Assembly: GCA_002449955.1 (NCBI GenBank)
Contig: DJYD01000028.1
Span: forward strand, 1-19,045
Source of the DNA: Lachnospiraceae bacterium UBA6987
Lineage (GTDB): Bacteria > Bacillota > Clostridia > Lachnospirales > Lachnospiraceae
Length of the DNA stretch: 19,045 nucleotides
Direction of reading: 5' to 3'
How positions within the stretch are numbered: position 1 is the first letter of the stretch; each line of letters starts with the position of its first letter. Under the pieces are notes generated by a model. It was not told the DNA's origin and ran no database searches. It was given only the letters and a program-made list of their open reading frames with translations. The translations under genes and the position numbers were made by a program. Below, one piece after another: positions 6,642-13,909 of the stretch.

Positions 6642-7678
6642 GCGCGCACCTCCCGTTTTTCGTCTTCATCCCAGATGTCGCCGACCAGCTCTTCCAGCAG
6701 ATCCTCGAGCGTCACCATGCCGAGCGTGCCGCCCCAGGCATCGCGGACGATCGCGATATGCATCTTGCGGCGCCGCATCTCATCGACCAGGGCGTACAGG
6801 CCCATGTGCTCATTGATCTCATAGGGCGGGACCATCATCTTCCGGATATCCGGGAGGGTGCTCCGGTCCTCGATGCGCTTCTGCAGATAGACCTTGGTGT
6901 TCAGGATCCCGACAATATGGTCCATATCGCCTTCATAGACCGGAAGGCGTGAGTATTTTTCGTCCATGATCTTCTGCACGATGGTCTCTTCATCATCGTC
7001 CAGATCCAGGCCGATCATGCGCACCCTGGGGGTGATGACTTCAAGCACCGTCCGGTCGGTGAATTCGACAGCCGACTGGATCAGTTCGCTTTCATCCGCC
7101 TCCAGACCGCCCTCATCCTCAATGGTCTCGATCATGGTCTGGAAGTCGTCTTCGGTGATGGCCGGGCCATCCTCGGTATGGAAGAGCTTTTTCAGCCCCT
7201 TCCCGAGCCCCATGAAGATGATGTCCAGCGGGGTCAGGACGATCATCAGCAGGCGCAAGATGCCGGAAAATGCGCAGGCACATTCATCGCAGCGTTCCTT
7301 CGCGATGGTCTTGGGGATCGTTTCTCCGAAAATAAAGATCAGCAGGGTCAGGACTACGGTCGCCAGAACAGGGCCGAGCGCCTGTCCGGTCTTTTCTCCC
7401 CAGGCTTTTACCGCAAGGTAGATTGCCAGAACGGTAGCCGAAGAAGTGGCGAGAACATGCGCCACATTGTTGCCGATCAGCAGAGTGATGATCGCTTTAT
7501 CAAATTTGTCCAATACAGTGAGAGCTCTGGATGCGCTTTTTTTGCCATCGTCAGCCCACGCCTTTAAACGGATGCGGCTGCAGTTTGCGTAAGCCGTCTC
7601 CGCGCCGGCGAAAAAGCCGCTGACGAGAATGAGCGCCAGAATAATCAGAATAGATCGGGGTATACTGTCTGTGTCCAT
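6638..7678 (-). CDS. DUF21-CBS family membrane protein lacking the CorC_HlyC domain
   Basis: A 346-aa paralogue of the next gene. It has a DUF21 membrane domain (about 1-165; GFFAGAETAYANCSR, then FGETIPKTIA at 118-127) and a CBS pair (about 215-335; TPRVRMIGLD and DAWGGTLGMVTLEDLLEELVGDI). It then ends in a short charged tail at DEDEKREVRA, so the C-terminal CorC_HlyC domain found in its neighbour is absent. The frame ends cleanly with the ATGA overlap, so this looks like native architecture, not a frameshift. Start: ATG at 7678 with AGGAGG 11 nt upstream; an in-frame TTG nine bases earlier sits too close to that site. The two proteins may form a heteromeric membrane complex, as is suspected for other tandem pairs; that is inference. 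Confidence 0.9.
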   Translation of the reverse strand: MDTDSIPRSILIILALILVSGFFAGAETAYANCSRIRLKAWADDGKKSASRALTVLDKFDKAIITLLIGNNVAHVLATSSATVLAIYLAVKAWGEKTGQALGPVLATVVLTLLIFIFGETIPKTIAKERCDECACAFSGILRLLMIVLTPLDIIFMGLGKGLKKLFHTEDGPAITEDDFQTMIETIEDEGGLEADESELIQSAVEFTDRTVLEVITPRVRMIGLDLDDDEETIVQKIMDEKYSRLPVYEGDMDHIVGILNTKVYLQKRIEDRSTLPDIRKMMVPPYEINEHMGLYALVDEMRRRKMHIAIVRDAWGGTLGMVTLEDLLEELVGDIWDEDEKREVRA

Positions 7679-7737
7679 TACGGACAAAACCTCCTAACAT
7701 TTGAGGCCTATAGGCCGGAAAGATATTACGAAGAATG

Positions 7738-7766
7738 ATTTTATCATAGTTTCTGGGGAATTGCAA
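7738..7766 (-). promoter_or_regulatory. Promoter for the tandem DUF21-CBS operon
   Basis: The minus strand has TTGCAA (7761-7766, 4/6), a 17-bp spacer and TAAAAT (7738-7743, 5/6). The leader between it and the gene includes a 12-bp perfect palindrome GGCCTATAGGCC (7705-7716). Confidence 0.65.
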
Positions 7767-8068
7767 GCACTTGCGTGGGAGCTGACCGCTCGCTGCCTCG
7801 ATTAAACTTTCTCGGCTCCGCTTCGCCAAAAAGTCGCCTCGAAAGTTTATATCGGGCGCGCTCGCGGACGAGAATTCCTCCGTCCTGTCATCCTGAGCAC
7901 AGCACCCGCAGGGTGCAAGCGAAGAATCTTATGTTTCACCTACCCCGTCTTCTTGTTCGCACAGATCTTTTTCAGCTCCGCTCCACCGCGTGAGCCGGGG
8001 TCCGGCGCAGCCTCAGAGCAGGCTTTCCCGGGGACACAAACAGTTGATTAAAGCAAAGTGGTAAAGGT
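7767..8068. other. Non-coding stretch between DUF21-CBS operon and radical SAM gene
   Basis: About 300 bp upstream of the promoter at 7738-7766 with no ORF I can support. It holds an 8-bp inverted repeat with a 29-nt loop (AAACTTTC at 7804-7811, GAAAGTTT at 7841-7848) and one full copy of the dispersed repeat at 7885-7931. I see no clean U-tract terminator after the radical SAM gene. The base pattern resembles accumulated repeat debris. Confidence 0.6.
7885..7931 (+). repeat. Dispersed repeat A, long form, copy 1
   Basis: A 47-bp unit beginning CTGTCATCCTGAGC and ending GAAGAATCTTA, with an inner hairpin CACCC-GCA-GGGTG (7903-7915). It matches the reverse complement of 14255-14301 at 45 of 47 positions. 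A short 30-bp version lacking the hairpin lies at 15751-15780. Confidence 0.85.
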
Positions 8069-9082
8069 TCAAAGATTCCTTGCGCAGCGTGGGGCCTCAT
8101 AGATTTTGCCGTGCACGAAATAATTGTAGGAGCGGCAGCCGCCGGCGCAGAAAGGGCCGGCTTCGCAGGACGCGCAGGCGCCGGAAAGAAGCTCAGGCGT
8201 GAACTTCCGGTTGTAGGCGAAGGCATCCGGGTCTTCCCAGATCTCGCGCAGGCTTTTTTCTCGCAGATTTCCTTCGTTGAAGCGTTCGTCGTACATGGAT
8301 TCGCAGCCGCGCACGTTCCCTACGCTGTCGATGCCGACGGCGTCAAGGCCGGCGCTGCAGCCGCGGTAGACGGCCTGGCCGCTTAAGTTCCCGCGGAGCA
8401 TGCCCTCCTCAGGCGTGAAATAGCCGATATTATCCGCAATACCGAGGGCAAAGGGTGCTGACGCTGCGTTTTCCGTAACGAAGCGTATGACCTCTTTGAC
8501 GTCGAAGGCATAATCGATGCCTGAAAGCGCGGCGTTTCCCATGGGTGAGCAGGCCTGAAGCTGCCAGGCGAAGATGCCGCTGCCTCTCAGGGTCTCATAA
8601 AGCTCAGGCAGCAGCGGGGCATTTTCCGCGTTCAGCGTACTGATAACACTGACCGGGATGCCTGCGCCGTGAAGTACCGAGATGGCGCGGATGGCCCTGT
8701 CGTAGCTTCCCTCCTGCCGGTAGCGGTCGTGAACCGCTTTTGGACCGTCAAGAGATACCGAGACCGATTCCACGTTCACGTCCTTTAAATCCGCAATCAC
8801 CTTTTCCGCGAACAGGAAGCCGTTCGTGATGATGTTGACGCGGATGCCGAGGGCGTTCATCCGCCCTGCGATCTCCTTCCAGTCACGCCGCATGAAGACC
8901 TCGCCGCCGATGAGGGACACTCTCCGGCAGCCGAGCTCTGCCAGCTGCTCTGCTACGCTTAACGCTTCCTCTGTTGTCAGCTCGCCCTCACGTGCTCTGC
9001 CGCCTTTCGAACCGCAGTATTTGCAGGAAAAACTGCAGGCCAGCGTGATCTCCCAGACTGCCTTTTTCAGCGTAAATTTCAT
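8069..9082 (-). CDS. Radical SAM / SPASM domain protein, peptide-maturase-like
   Basis: A 337-aa enzyme expected to bind one radical-SAM [4Fe-4S] cluster through Cys16, Cys20 and Cys23 (CSFSCKYC) and auxiliary clusters through a SPASM domain. The SPASM Cys pattern is complete: C242, C260, then C303-x2-C306-x5-C312-x3-C316 and C333 (the CASCEAGPFCAGGC block). GGEVFMR at 59-65 corresponds to the SAM-binding GGE motif. SPASM proteins commonly modify ribosomal peptides or act as sulfatase maturases. The start ATG overlaps the stop of the upstream YAGP-motif protein by four bases (ATGA), so the two are translationally coupled; that partner is the obvious substrate or helper candidate. No sulfatase is seen nearby. 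The substrate is not known. Confidence 0.93.
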   Translation of the reverse strand: MKFTLKKAVWEITLACSFSCKYCGSKGGRAREGELTTEEALSVAEQLAELGCRRVSLIGGEVFMRRDWKEIAGRMNALGIRVNIITNGFLFAEKVIADLKDVNVESVSVSLDGPKAVHDRYRQEGSYDRAIRAISVLHGAGIPVSVISTLNAENAPLLPELYETLRGSGIFAWQLQACSPMGNAALSGIDYAFDVKEVIRFVTENAASAPFALGIADNIGYFTPEEGMLRGNLSGQAVYRGCSAGLDAVGIDSVGNVRGCESMYDERFNEGNLREKSLREIWEDPDAFAYNRKFTPELLSGACASCEAGPFCAGGCRSYNYFVHGKIYEAPRCARNL

Positions 9083-9711
9083 ATGATGCGGCCACCTTCT
9101 TCATCCCGCGGGAGCCTCGCGCCGCAGGTCATACAAAAGCGGCCGCCGCGCGGCACTCTTTCCCCGCAGACGGGGCACACGATGAAGCTGCCGTCTTCTG
9201 CCTGCGCCTGCGGATCCTGGCGGCTCGCAGAAGGCCCGGATTCTGCATCGCCGGGCGCCGCCGGCTTCTGTGAATTCCCGCGGTTTGCAAAGAAATCGGG
9301 GCCCGCGTAGACAGGCGCCATCGGCGTCTGCATTTTTCCGCGGTTTGCGAAATAATCAGGTCCTGCGTAGACCAGCATCATCCGGCCTGTTTCAGGGCGC
9401 CTCGGCGCCGCATAGAGCGCCTCCATGCGCGGACCTTTATCCCGCCTCATCTGCTTTTTCGGATCATTTTCCGCTTCCGGCACTTCCTTTACTTCCGCTG
9501 CAGCCATCGGTGCTTCCTCTTTTGTAACCGGAGGCCCCATGTAGACGCCTTCCAATACCGGCTCTTCCGGTTCTGGTCCCGCATACACGTCGATCATGGC
9601 CGGATCGTCTTCAGTCTCCGGTTCCTCGGAAAAGCTGGCCGGGTATGTCTTCTTCGCTCCCCCGAAAAGACGCAGTAATCTGCTTTTTTCTTTCTCGTTT
9701 CTGTCGCTCAT
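9079..9711 (-). CDS. YAGP-motif repeat protein with C-terminal zinc ribbon
   Basis: A 210-aa protein I do not recognise. It has five copies of a [V/L]Y[A/M][G/A]P motif: VYAGP at 42-46, VYMGP at 56-60, LYAAP at 99-103, VYAGP at 114-118 and VYAGP at 134-138. The last two extend to VYAGPDYFANRG and VYAGPDFFANRG, a 20-residue tandem unit. Spacers are acidic, Pro-rich and look disordered. Residues 179-196 form a zinc ribbon (CPVC, then CMTC) like the one in the TPR protein at 1811-2920. Start: ATG at 9711 follows AAAGGAG with a five-nt gap. It is coupled by ATGA to the radical SAM/SPASM gene. It may be a multi-core RiPP precursor, or a scaffold/adaptor bearing modified Tyr; no membrane segment or signal peptide is visible. 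Confidence 0.8.
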   Translation of the reverse strand: MSDRNEKEKSRLLRLFGGAKKTYPASFSEEPETEDDPAMIDVYAGPEPEEPVLEGVYMGPPVTKEEAPMAAAEVKEVPEAENDPKKQMRRDKGPRMEALYAAPRRPETGRMMLVYAGPDYFANRGKMQTPMAPVYAGPDFFANRGNSQKPAAPGDAESGPSASRQDPQAQAEDGSFIVCPVCGERVPRGGRFCMTCGARLPRDEEGGRII

Positions 9712-9736
9712 GGCGTCTCCTTTCTTTGTTTTTAAG

Positions 9737-9803
9737 AAAAGAGCTGTGAAAAACGTCTCCTGCTGTCAGCCCGACAGATCAGATGGTTCTTCACAGCCCT
9801 TTT
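9737..9803 (-). terminator. Composite hairpin after ptb, terminator or attenuator
   Basis: A 14-bp outer stem with one G-U pair (9737-9750 with 9790-9803) surrounds an inner hairpin CTGTC/GACAG (9763-9767 with 9773-9777). On the minus strand it ends in CTCTTTTCTT, a modest U-tract. It starts 12 nt after the ptb stop and ends 26 nt before the YAGP-protein start, so it may terminate the hppA-ptb transcript or partly control the next pair. I see no convincing separate promoter for the YAGP/radical SAM pair. Confidence 0.6.
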
Positions 9804-9814
9804 GCAGAAAAGTC

Positions 9815-10732
9815 TTAATTGTTGAACATCGCGATGGAGCCTGCCAGGGACAGGAAGGCATGCTCAGGCGATTCGCTGCGGCCGGAGATCGCAACCGGGA
9901 TGGTCGTGCCGGCGAGAACGCCGCAGGCGTAGCTGTGCAGATGCGCATCCCAGAACTTGCAGATCAGGTTGCCGGCGAGCAAGTTCGGCACCACGATGCC
10001 GTCGAATTTGCCGCTGTATTCGCACTCGAAATGCTTCAGTTCCGCCGCCTTCTTGCTGATGATCAGGTCGTAGGTGATCGGTCCGAACAGGTTGCAGTCG
10101 GCGATCGGTTCCTCATTGTGATGCATCACGATGGTCTGCGCTTCCACGGTGTCCTTCATGTGGAAGCTGGGCTTTTCGACCAGGGACAGGAGCGCGATAT
10201 TCGGCCTTTCGATCCCGAAGTGCTTCAGCGCCTCGACCATGTTGCGGATGACGTCCTCGCGCTGTTCAAGCGACGGTTCCACGAGCAGCGTGCAGTCGGA
10301 AACGGCAAGCAGTCTGTCGTATTCATCGGATTTCATCACGCTGATGTGAGAGACCAGGCGGCCTTCCTTGATCAGGTGGTTCGACTTGTTCATGATCGGG
10401 AGCAGGAAGTCACGGGTCTGGATATTGCCGCGCATCAGTACGTCCGCGCTGCCGGCCTGGATCATCTCGATCGCAAACTGAACAGGGTTGGCATTGTTGC
10501 CGGTCGGATAGAAATCATAGTGACGATCGGCCAGGCCGAGCTCGTCAAGCATTTCCTTGGTCTTACGGAAATTGCCGATCAGGATCGGCTCTGCAAAACC
10601 GGCTTCCTGCGCCGCAAACACACCCTGCAGGATATTGGCGCTGTTGGCGCCCACAAGAGCCACCTTCCGCGGACGGTCATAGGCTTTTGCTTTTTCAACG
10701 ATTTGCTCAAATTCTTTCGGATAGGTCATCAT
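9815..10732 (-). CDS. ptb: Phosphate acetyl/butyryltransferase family protein (Ptb-like)
   Basis: A 305-aa cytoplasmic enzyme of the PTA/PTB family, which swaps CoA and phosphate on acyl groups (acyl-CoA plus phosphate to acyl-phosphate plus CoA). Visible family features: VALVGANSANILQGV near the N-terminus, an ADVLMRGNIQTRDFLLP segment, DCTLLVEPSLEQ, NIALLSLVEKPS, FDGIVVPNLLAGNLI and a C-terminal SGRSESPEHAFLSLA. The length fits Ptb (about 300 aa) better than Pta (about 330). The start is one of two adjacent ATGs behind GGAGG. The gene lies 12 nt after hppA, with its binding site overlapping the hppA stop, so they form one operon. No butyrate or acetate kinase follows; the acyl chain used is unproven. 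Confidence 0.88.
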   Translation of the reverse strand: MMTYPKEFEQIVEKAKAYDRPRKVALVGANSANILQGVFAAQEAGFAEPILIGNFRKTKEMLDELGLADRHYDFYPTGNNANPVQFAIEMIQAGSADVLMRGNIQTRDFLLPIMNKSNHLIKEGRLVSHISVMKSDEYDRLLAVSDCTLLVEPSLEQREDVIRNMVEALKHFGIERPNIALLSLVEKPSFHMKDTVEAQTIVMHHNEEPIADCNLFGPITYDLIISKKAAELKHFECEYSGKFDGIVVPNLLAGNLICKFWDAHLHSYACGVLAGTTIPVAISGRSESPEHAFLSLAGSIAMFNN

Positions 10733-10744
10733 AATATTTCCTCC

Positions 10745-12736
10745 TTACAGCAATCCGCCGACTGCTTTGATCAGTGCGGCAAAGACCAGCGAAACAATGG
10801 TCATCAGCTTGATCAGGATGTTGATGGAAGGTCCGGAGGTATCCTTGAACGGATCGCCGACAGTATCGCCGACGACAGCCGCGTGGTGAGCTTCAGAGCC
10901 CTTTCCGCCGTGATTGCCTTCCTCAATATACTTCTTTGCATTGTCCCAGGCGCCGCCCGAGTTGGACATGAAGATGGCAAGCAGAACGCCGGTTACCAGC
11001 GCGCCGGCAAGCATGCCGCCGAGTGCTGTCGGACCAAGCAGGAAGCCGACAAGCAGAGGAGAAATGACTGCCATGATACCGGGGACCAGCATTTCCTTCA
11101 GGGCAGCCTGTGTGGAAATGGCAACGCAGCGCTTATAGTCCGGCTTACCGGTGCCTTCCAGGATGCCCGGGATGGTACGGAACTGATGGCGCACTTCCTC
11201 GATCATCTTGTAGGCAGCCTTGGATACGGAATCCATGGTCATGGAGGAGAACAGGAACGGCAGCATGCCGCCGATGAACAGACCGATGATGACCTTGTAG
11301 TCAAGCAGGTCAATGCCGGCTTCGAACATCCCGACCGCCTGCGCGTAGGATACGAACAGCGCCAGAGCCGTCAGTGCAGCGGAACCGATGGCAAAGCCCT
11401 TGCCCATGGCAGCGGTGGTGTTGCCTACAGCGTCCAGTCTGTCGGTGATCTTACGAACATCCTTCGGCAGATGGGACATTTCCGCGATGCCGCCGGCATT
11501 GTCCGCGATGGGGCCGTACGCGTCAACGGCAACGGTGATGCCGGTGGTGGACAGCATACCTACGGCAGCTAATGCAATGCCGTACAGGTCAAATGCCTTA
11601 TAGGCACCAAAGATGCCGACAGCGATCAGCAGGATCGGAACAGCCGTCGACTGCATGCCGACGGCAATGCCGCTGATGACAGTCGTTGCAGGACCGGTCT
11701 CGGACTGCTGCGCGATCTTCTTAACAAAACGATAATCAGAGGAGGTATAAACTTCAGTCACGGTGCCGATGATCAGACCGACGACCAGACCGCAGATAAT
11801 GGCGATGGCAGCGCCGAACTTGCCGTCAAAGAACACATAGCTAAGGGCAATCGTACCGATGACAACAATGGCAGAGGCCACATAGCTGCCCATCTTCAGA
11901 GCCTTGTGCGGATTGGATTTTTCATCGCCCTTCACGAAGAAGCAGCCGATGATGCCGGCCGCAACGCCGAGTGCCGCGATCAGCAGCGGGAAGATTGCAC
12001 CCTTTGCCTGATAAGCGATCACACCCAGAGTAACCGCAGAGACCAGAGAGCCGACGTAGGATTCAAAAAGGTCAGCGCCCATGCCGGCCACGTCGCCTAC
12101 GTTGTCGCCCACGTTATCCGCGATAGTTGCCGGGTTTCTGGGATCGTCTTCGGGGATACCGGCTTCGACCTTGCCGACCAGGTCGGCGCCGACGTCAGCC
12201 GCTTTGGTATAGATACCGCCGCCCACACGGGCAAACAGTGCGATGGAGGAAGCACCGAGCGAAAAGCCTGAAAGTGCATCCGGATTGCCGGTTACCATAT
12301 AGATCACGCAGGCTCCGAACAGGCCGAAACCTACCACGCACATGCCCATGACAGCGCCGCCGGAGAAAGCCACCGACAGGGCGGCGTTCTGGCCTTTATT
12401 CTTTGCCGCAGCCGCTGTACGCACATTTGCCTTCGTGGCCACATTCATGCCGATATAACCGGCAGCGGTAGAGAACAGGGCGCCCGCTAAGAAACAGACA
12501 GCAGTCGTCCAGCTGATACCGAAACCGATCGCGACAAATAAAACAGCCACAAAGAAAATCAGGATTCGATATTCCGCCATCAGAAAAGCCTTGGCTCCCT
12601 GATGAATGTGTCCGGAAATCTCCTGCATCCGTTCTGTGCCAGGATCAGCTTTTCCGACCTTCTGGATCAGGTAGACCGCAAACAGCAGAGCAATAACGCC
12701 GAGTACTGCAGGCAGCCAATTCGTGAAATCATTCAT
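10745..12736 (-). CDS. hppA: K+-dependent membrane-bound pyrophosphatase, ion-pumping
   Basis: Couples hydrolysis of pyrophosphate to outward Na+ and/or H+ pumping. The 663-aa protein is multi-spanning and carries the signature GGGIYTKAADVGADLVGKVE (about 172-191), DDPRNPATIADNVGDNVGDV with the acidic PPi/Mg site (about 197-216), and VVGDTVGDPFKDTSGPS near the C-terminus (621-637). At the K+ site it reads GNTTAAMGKG: Ala442 and Gly445 stand where K+-independent pumps have Lys and Thr, so it should be K+-dependent, a group that includes Na+ pumps. The start follows AGGAGG with a five-nt gap. It heads the operon with ptb. Ion specificity (Na+, H+ or both) cannot be settled by reading alone. Confidence 0.97.
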   Translation of the reverse strand: MNDFTNWLPAVLGVIALLFAVYLIQKVGKADPGTERMQEISGHIHQGAKAFLMAEYRILIFFVAVLFVAIGFGISWTTAVCFLAGALFSTAAGYIGMNVATKANVRTAAAAKNKGQNAALSVAFSGGAVMGMCVVGFGLFGACVIYMVTGNPDALSGFSLGASSIALFARVGGGIYTKAADVGADLVGKVEAGIPEDDPRNPATIADNVGDNVGDVAGMGADLFESYVGSLVSAVTLGVIAYQAKGAIFPLLIAALGVAAGIIGCFFVKGDEKSNPHKALKMGSYVASAIVVIGTIALSYVFFDGKFGAAIAIICGLVVGLIIGTVTEVYTSSDYRFVKKIAQQSETGPATTVISGIAVGMQSTAVPILLIAVGIFGAYKAFDLYGIALAAVGMLSTTGITVAVDAYGPIADNAGGIAEMSHLPKDVRKITDRLDAVGNTTAAMGKGFAIGSAALTALALFVSYAQAVGMFEAGIDLLDYKVIIGLFIGGMLPFLFSSMTMDSVSKAAYKMIEEVRHQFRTIPGILEGTGKPDYKRCVAISTQAALKEMLVPGIMAVISPLLVGFLLGPTALGGMLAGALVTGVLLAIFMSNSGGAWDNAKKYIEEGNHGGKGSEAHHAAVVGDTVGDPFKDTSGPSINILIKLMTIVSLVFAALIKAVGGLL

Positions 12737-12790
12737 AAGTGCCTCCTATTTATATTTAGTTCATATGATTTTTCTTTTTCATGAATATTG

Positions 12791-12819
12791 ATTATAACGA
12801 CTTTTCCGTAATAAGTAAA
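12791..12819 (-). promoter_or_regulatory. Promoter for the hppA-ptb operon
   Basis: The minus strand has TTTACT (12814-12819, 4/6), a 17-bp spacer and perfect TATAAT (12791-12796), about 55 bp ahead of the hppA start. Confidence 0.75.
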
Positions 12820-12858
12820 CCCGTTTTTTGCAAAAAAGTGCCCATTTCGGCAAATTTC

Positions 12859-12872
12859 CGCAAACGTTTGCG
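12859..12872. promoter_or_regulatory. LacI-family-type operator palindrome upstream of hppA
   Basis: A 14-bp perfect palindrome CGCAAACGTTTGCG with central CpG lies 40 bp upstream of the hppA -35 and just past the lysR stop. It matches the general style of LacI/PurR-type operators and partly matches a cre site. No LacI regulator is present in the window, so the assignment is a hypothesis. It could instead be a hairpin following lysR. Confidence 0.4.
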
Positions 12873-12874
12873 CT

Positions 12875-12893
12875 CACTTAAGATTCTTAAGTG
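12875..12893 (-). terminator. Small hairpin at the lysR 3' end
   Basis: CACTTAAG (12875-12882) pairs with CTTAAGTG (12886-12893) around a 3-nt loop and overlaps the lysR stop codon. There is no adjacent U-tract on the minus strand; a T6 run (within 12824-12837, TTTTTTGCAAAAAA) comes some 40 nt later. Weak as a terminator. Confidence 0.35.
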
Positions 12894-13840
12894 TTCTCTT
12901 CTGTTTTATCGGGCTCTTTCTTCCCCGCCGGAGCAAAAACAGCTCTTGCCGTTTCCATAAACTCGTTTCGCAGCTGCCAGGGCGTATCCCCTGCAAGATA
13001 GCCGAAGCGGATCATATATCTCGTATCGTGCTCCGGAAACCGCACAAGCTTTAACTCCTCCATCTGGTCCTCGGTGAGCATCGTTTTTAATACTCTTTCC
13101 GGGCAGAAGCAGATGCCCTCTCCGCGTGCACAGAGCTCTATGATCGTATTCATGTTGCCGGAGCGAACACTGATCTCCGGGACGATCCCGGACTGGCGGA
13201 TCAAATCCCTTGCGATCTGGCCGGAAGCACTGCGGGAACTGCTCATGAGGAGCGGAAGCTTCTTCAGCAGAAAGAAGCCTTCATCTTCTTTTTCCTGCCT
13301 GTCCGCTTCCGGTATATCTTTCAGGAGGCTTTTCGGCACCGCGAGTACGATTTCATCCTCGAAGAAATCCTCGGTCACGATCCCCCGGGTCATACCGAAA
13401 AAGCTGGCAATCACCAGATCGATGCGTCCTTCATACAGGGATTCCAGAAGATCATCATTGTGTTCCTCAAACACCTCGATCTCTGCGAGAGGATGTTCTC
13501 TCCGAAAAGCCTGAATCAGCGGCGGCATGATCATCCAGCCGCGGTTTGCCGTTACTCCTACGCGGAGTCTGCTGCGCTCCCCGGAACGCAGCGCCTTAAA
13601 ATCGCGCTCCATACGCTCATAGCTTTCCTGAAGTGCCATGGCATGACGCAGAAAGACCTCTCCCGCATATGTTAGTTCCAGAGGGACATGCCGCACAAAC
13701 AGCCGGCAGCCAAGCTCTTTTTCCAGTGAGGCAACGCTGGCGCTGAGCGTCTGCTGGGTAATATACAGATCCTGCGCCGCCAGAGAAAAGCTTTTCCTTT
13801 TGGCAGTCTGAAGAAAATACTGAATGCTTTGAAAATTCAT
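12887..13840 (-). CDS. LysR-family transcriptional regulator
   Basis: A 317-aa DNA-binding regulator. Residues 1-60 form the LysR winged helix-turn-helix (MNFQSIQYFLQTAKRKSFSL, then AAQDLYITQQTLSASVASLE and RLFVRHVPLELTYAG). The rest is the periplasmic-binding-protein-like effector domain with RLRVGVTANRGWMIMPPL at about 90 and IELCARGEGICFCP later. Start: ATG at 13840 with GGAAGTG upstream; an in-frame start at 13909 would read through its own promoter and is rejected. The promoter is strong (TTGTCA-17-TATAAT). The divergent plus-strand gene encodes a 59-aa peptide whose -35 overlaps its own, the classical LysR layout, so that peptide gene is the prime target. Co-inducer unknown. Confidence 0.93.
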   Translation of the reverse strand: MNFQSIQYFLQTAKRKSFSLAAQDLYITQQTLSASVASLEKELGCRLFVRHVPLELTYAGEVFLRHAMALQESYERMERDFKALRSGERSRLRVGVTANRGWMIMPPLIQAFRREHPLAEIEVFEEHNDDLLESLYEGRIDLVIASFFGMTRGIVTEDFFEDEIVLAVPKSLLKDIPEADRQEKEDEGFFLLKKLPLLMSSSRSASGQIARDLIRQSGIVPEISVRSGNMNTIIELCARGEGICFCPERVLKTMLTEDQMEELKLVRFPEHDTRYMIRFGYLAGDTPWQLRNEFMETARAVFAPAGKKEPDKTEENT

Positions 13841-13864
13841 CTCATCACTTCCGTATGGCAATAT

Positions 13865-13881
13865 TACAAACGATATTTGTA
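13865..13881. promoter_or_regulatory. Candidate LysR operator (dyad with T-N-A ends)
   Basis: TACAAA-N5-TTTGTA forms a 17-bp imperfect AT-rich dyad overlapping the minus-strand transcription start, next to the lysR -10 (13881-13886). LysR proteins often bind such AT-rich dyads containing T-N11-A and repress their own gene. Confidence 0.45.
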
Positions 13882-13909
13882 TTATATACAATTTAAAACA
13901 GTTTGACAA
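13881..13909 (-). promoter_or_regulatory. lysR promoter
   Basis: The minus strand has TTGTCA (13904-13909, 5/6), a 17-bp spacer and perfect TATAAT (13881-13886). The -35 shares five bases with the plus-strand TTGACA at 13903-13908. Confidence 0.8.

Noticed and set aside
7771..7884. Possible small RNA or IS remnant around the AAACTTTC/GAAAGTTT inverted repeat
   Set aside because: Only an 8-bp arm with a 29-nt loop, no transposase remnant and no promoter; kept only as part of the intergenic description.
9596..11572. 658-codon open frame on the plus strand
   Set aside because: It lies antisense to the YAGP gene, ptb and hppA, which are well-recognised families on the other strand. Its translation is His/Asp/Gln/Arg-rich with no domain pattern and it has no ribosome site.
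13841..13909. Longer LysR start at 13909
   Set aside because: It would place the lysR promoter (TTGTCA-17-TATAAT) inside the coding region; the LysR family start MNFQSIQYFL at 13840 fits.
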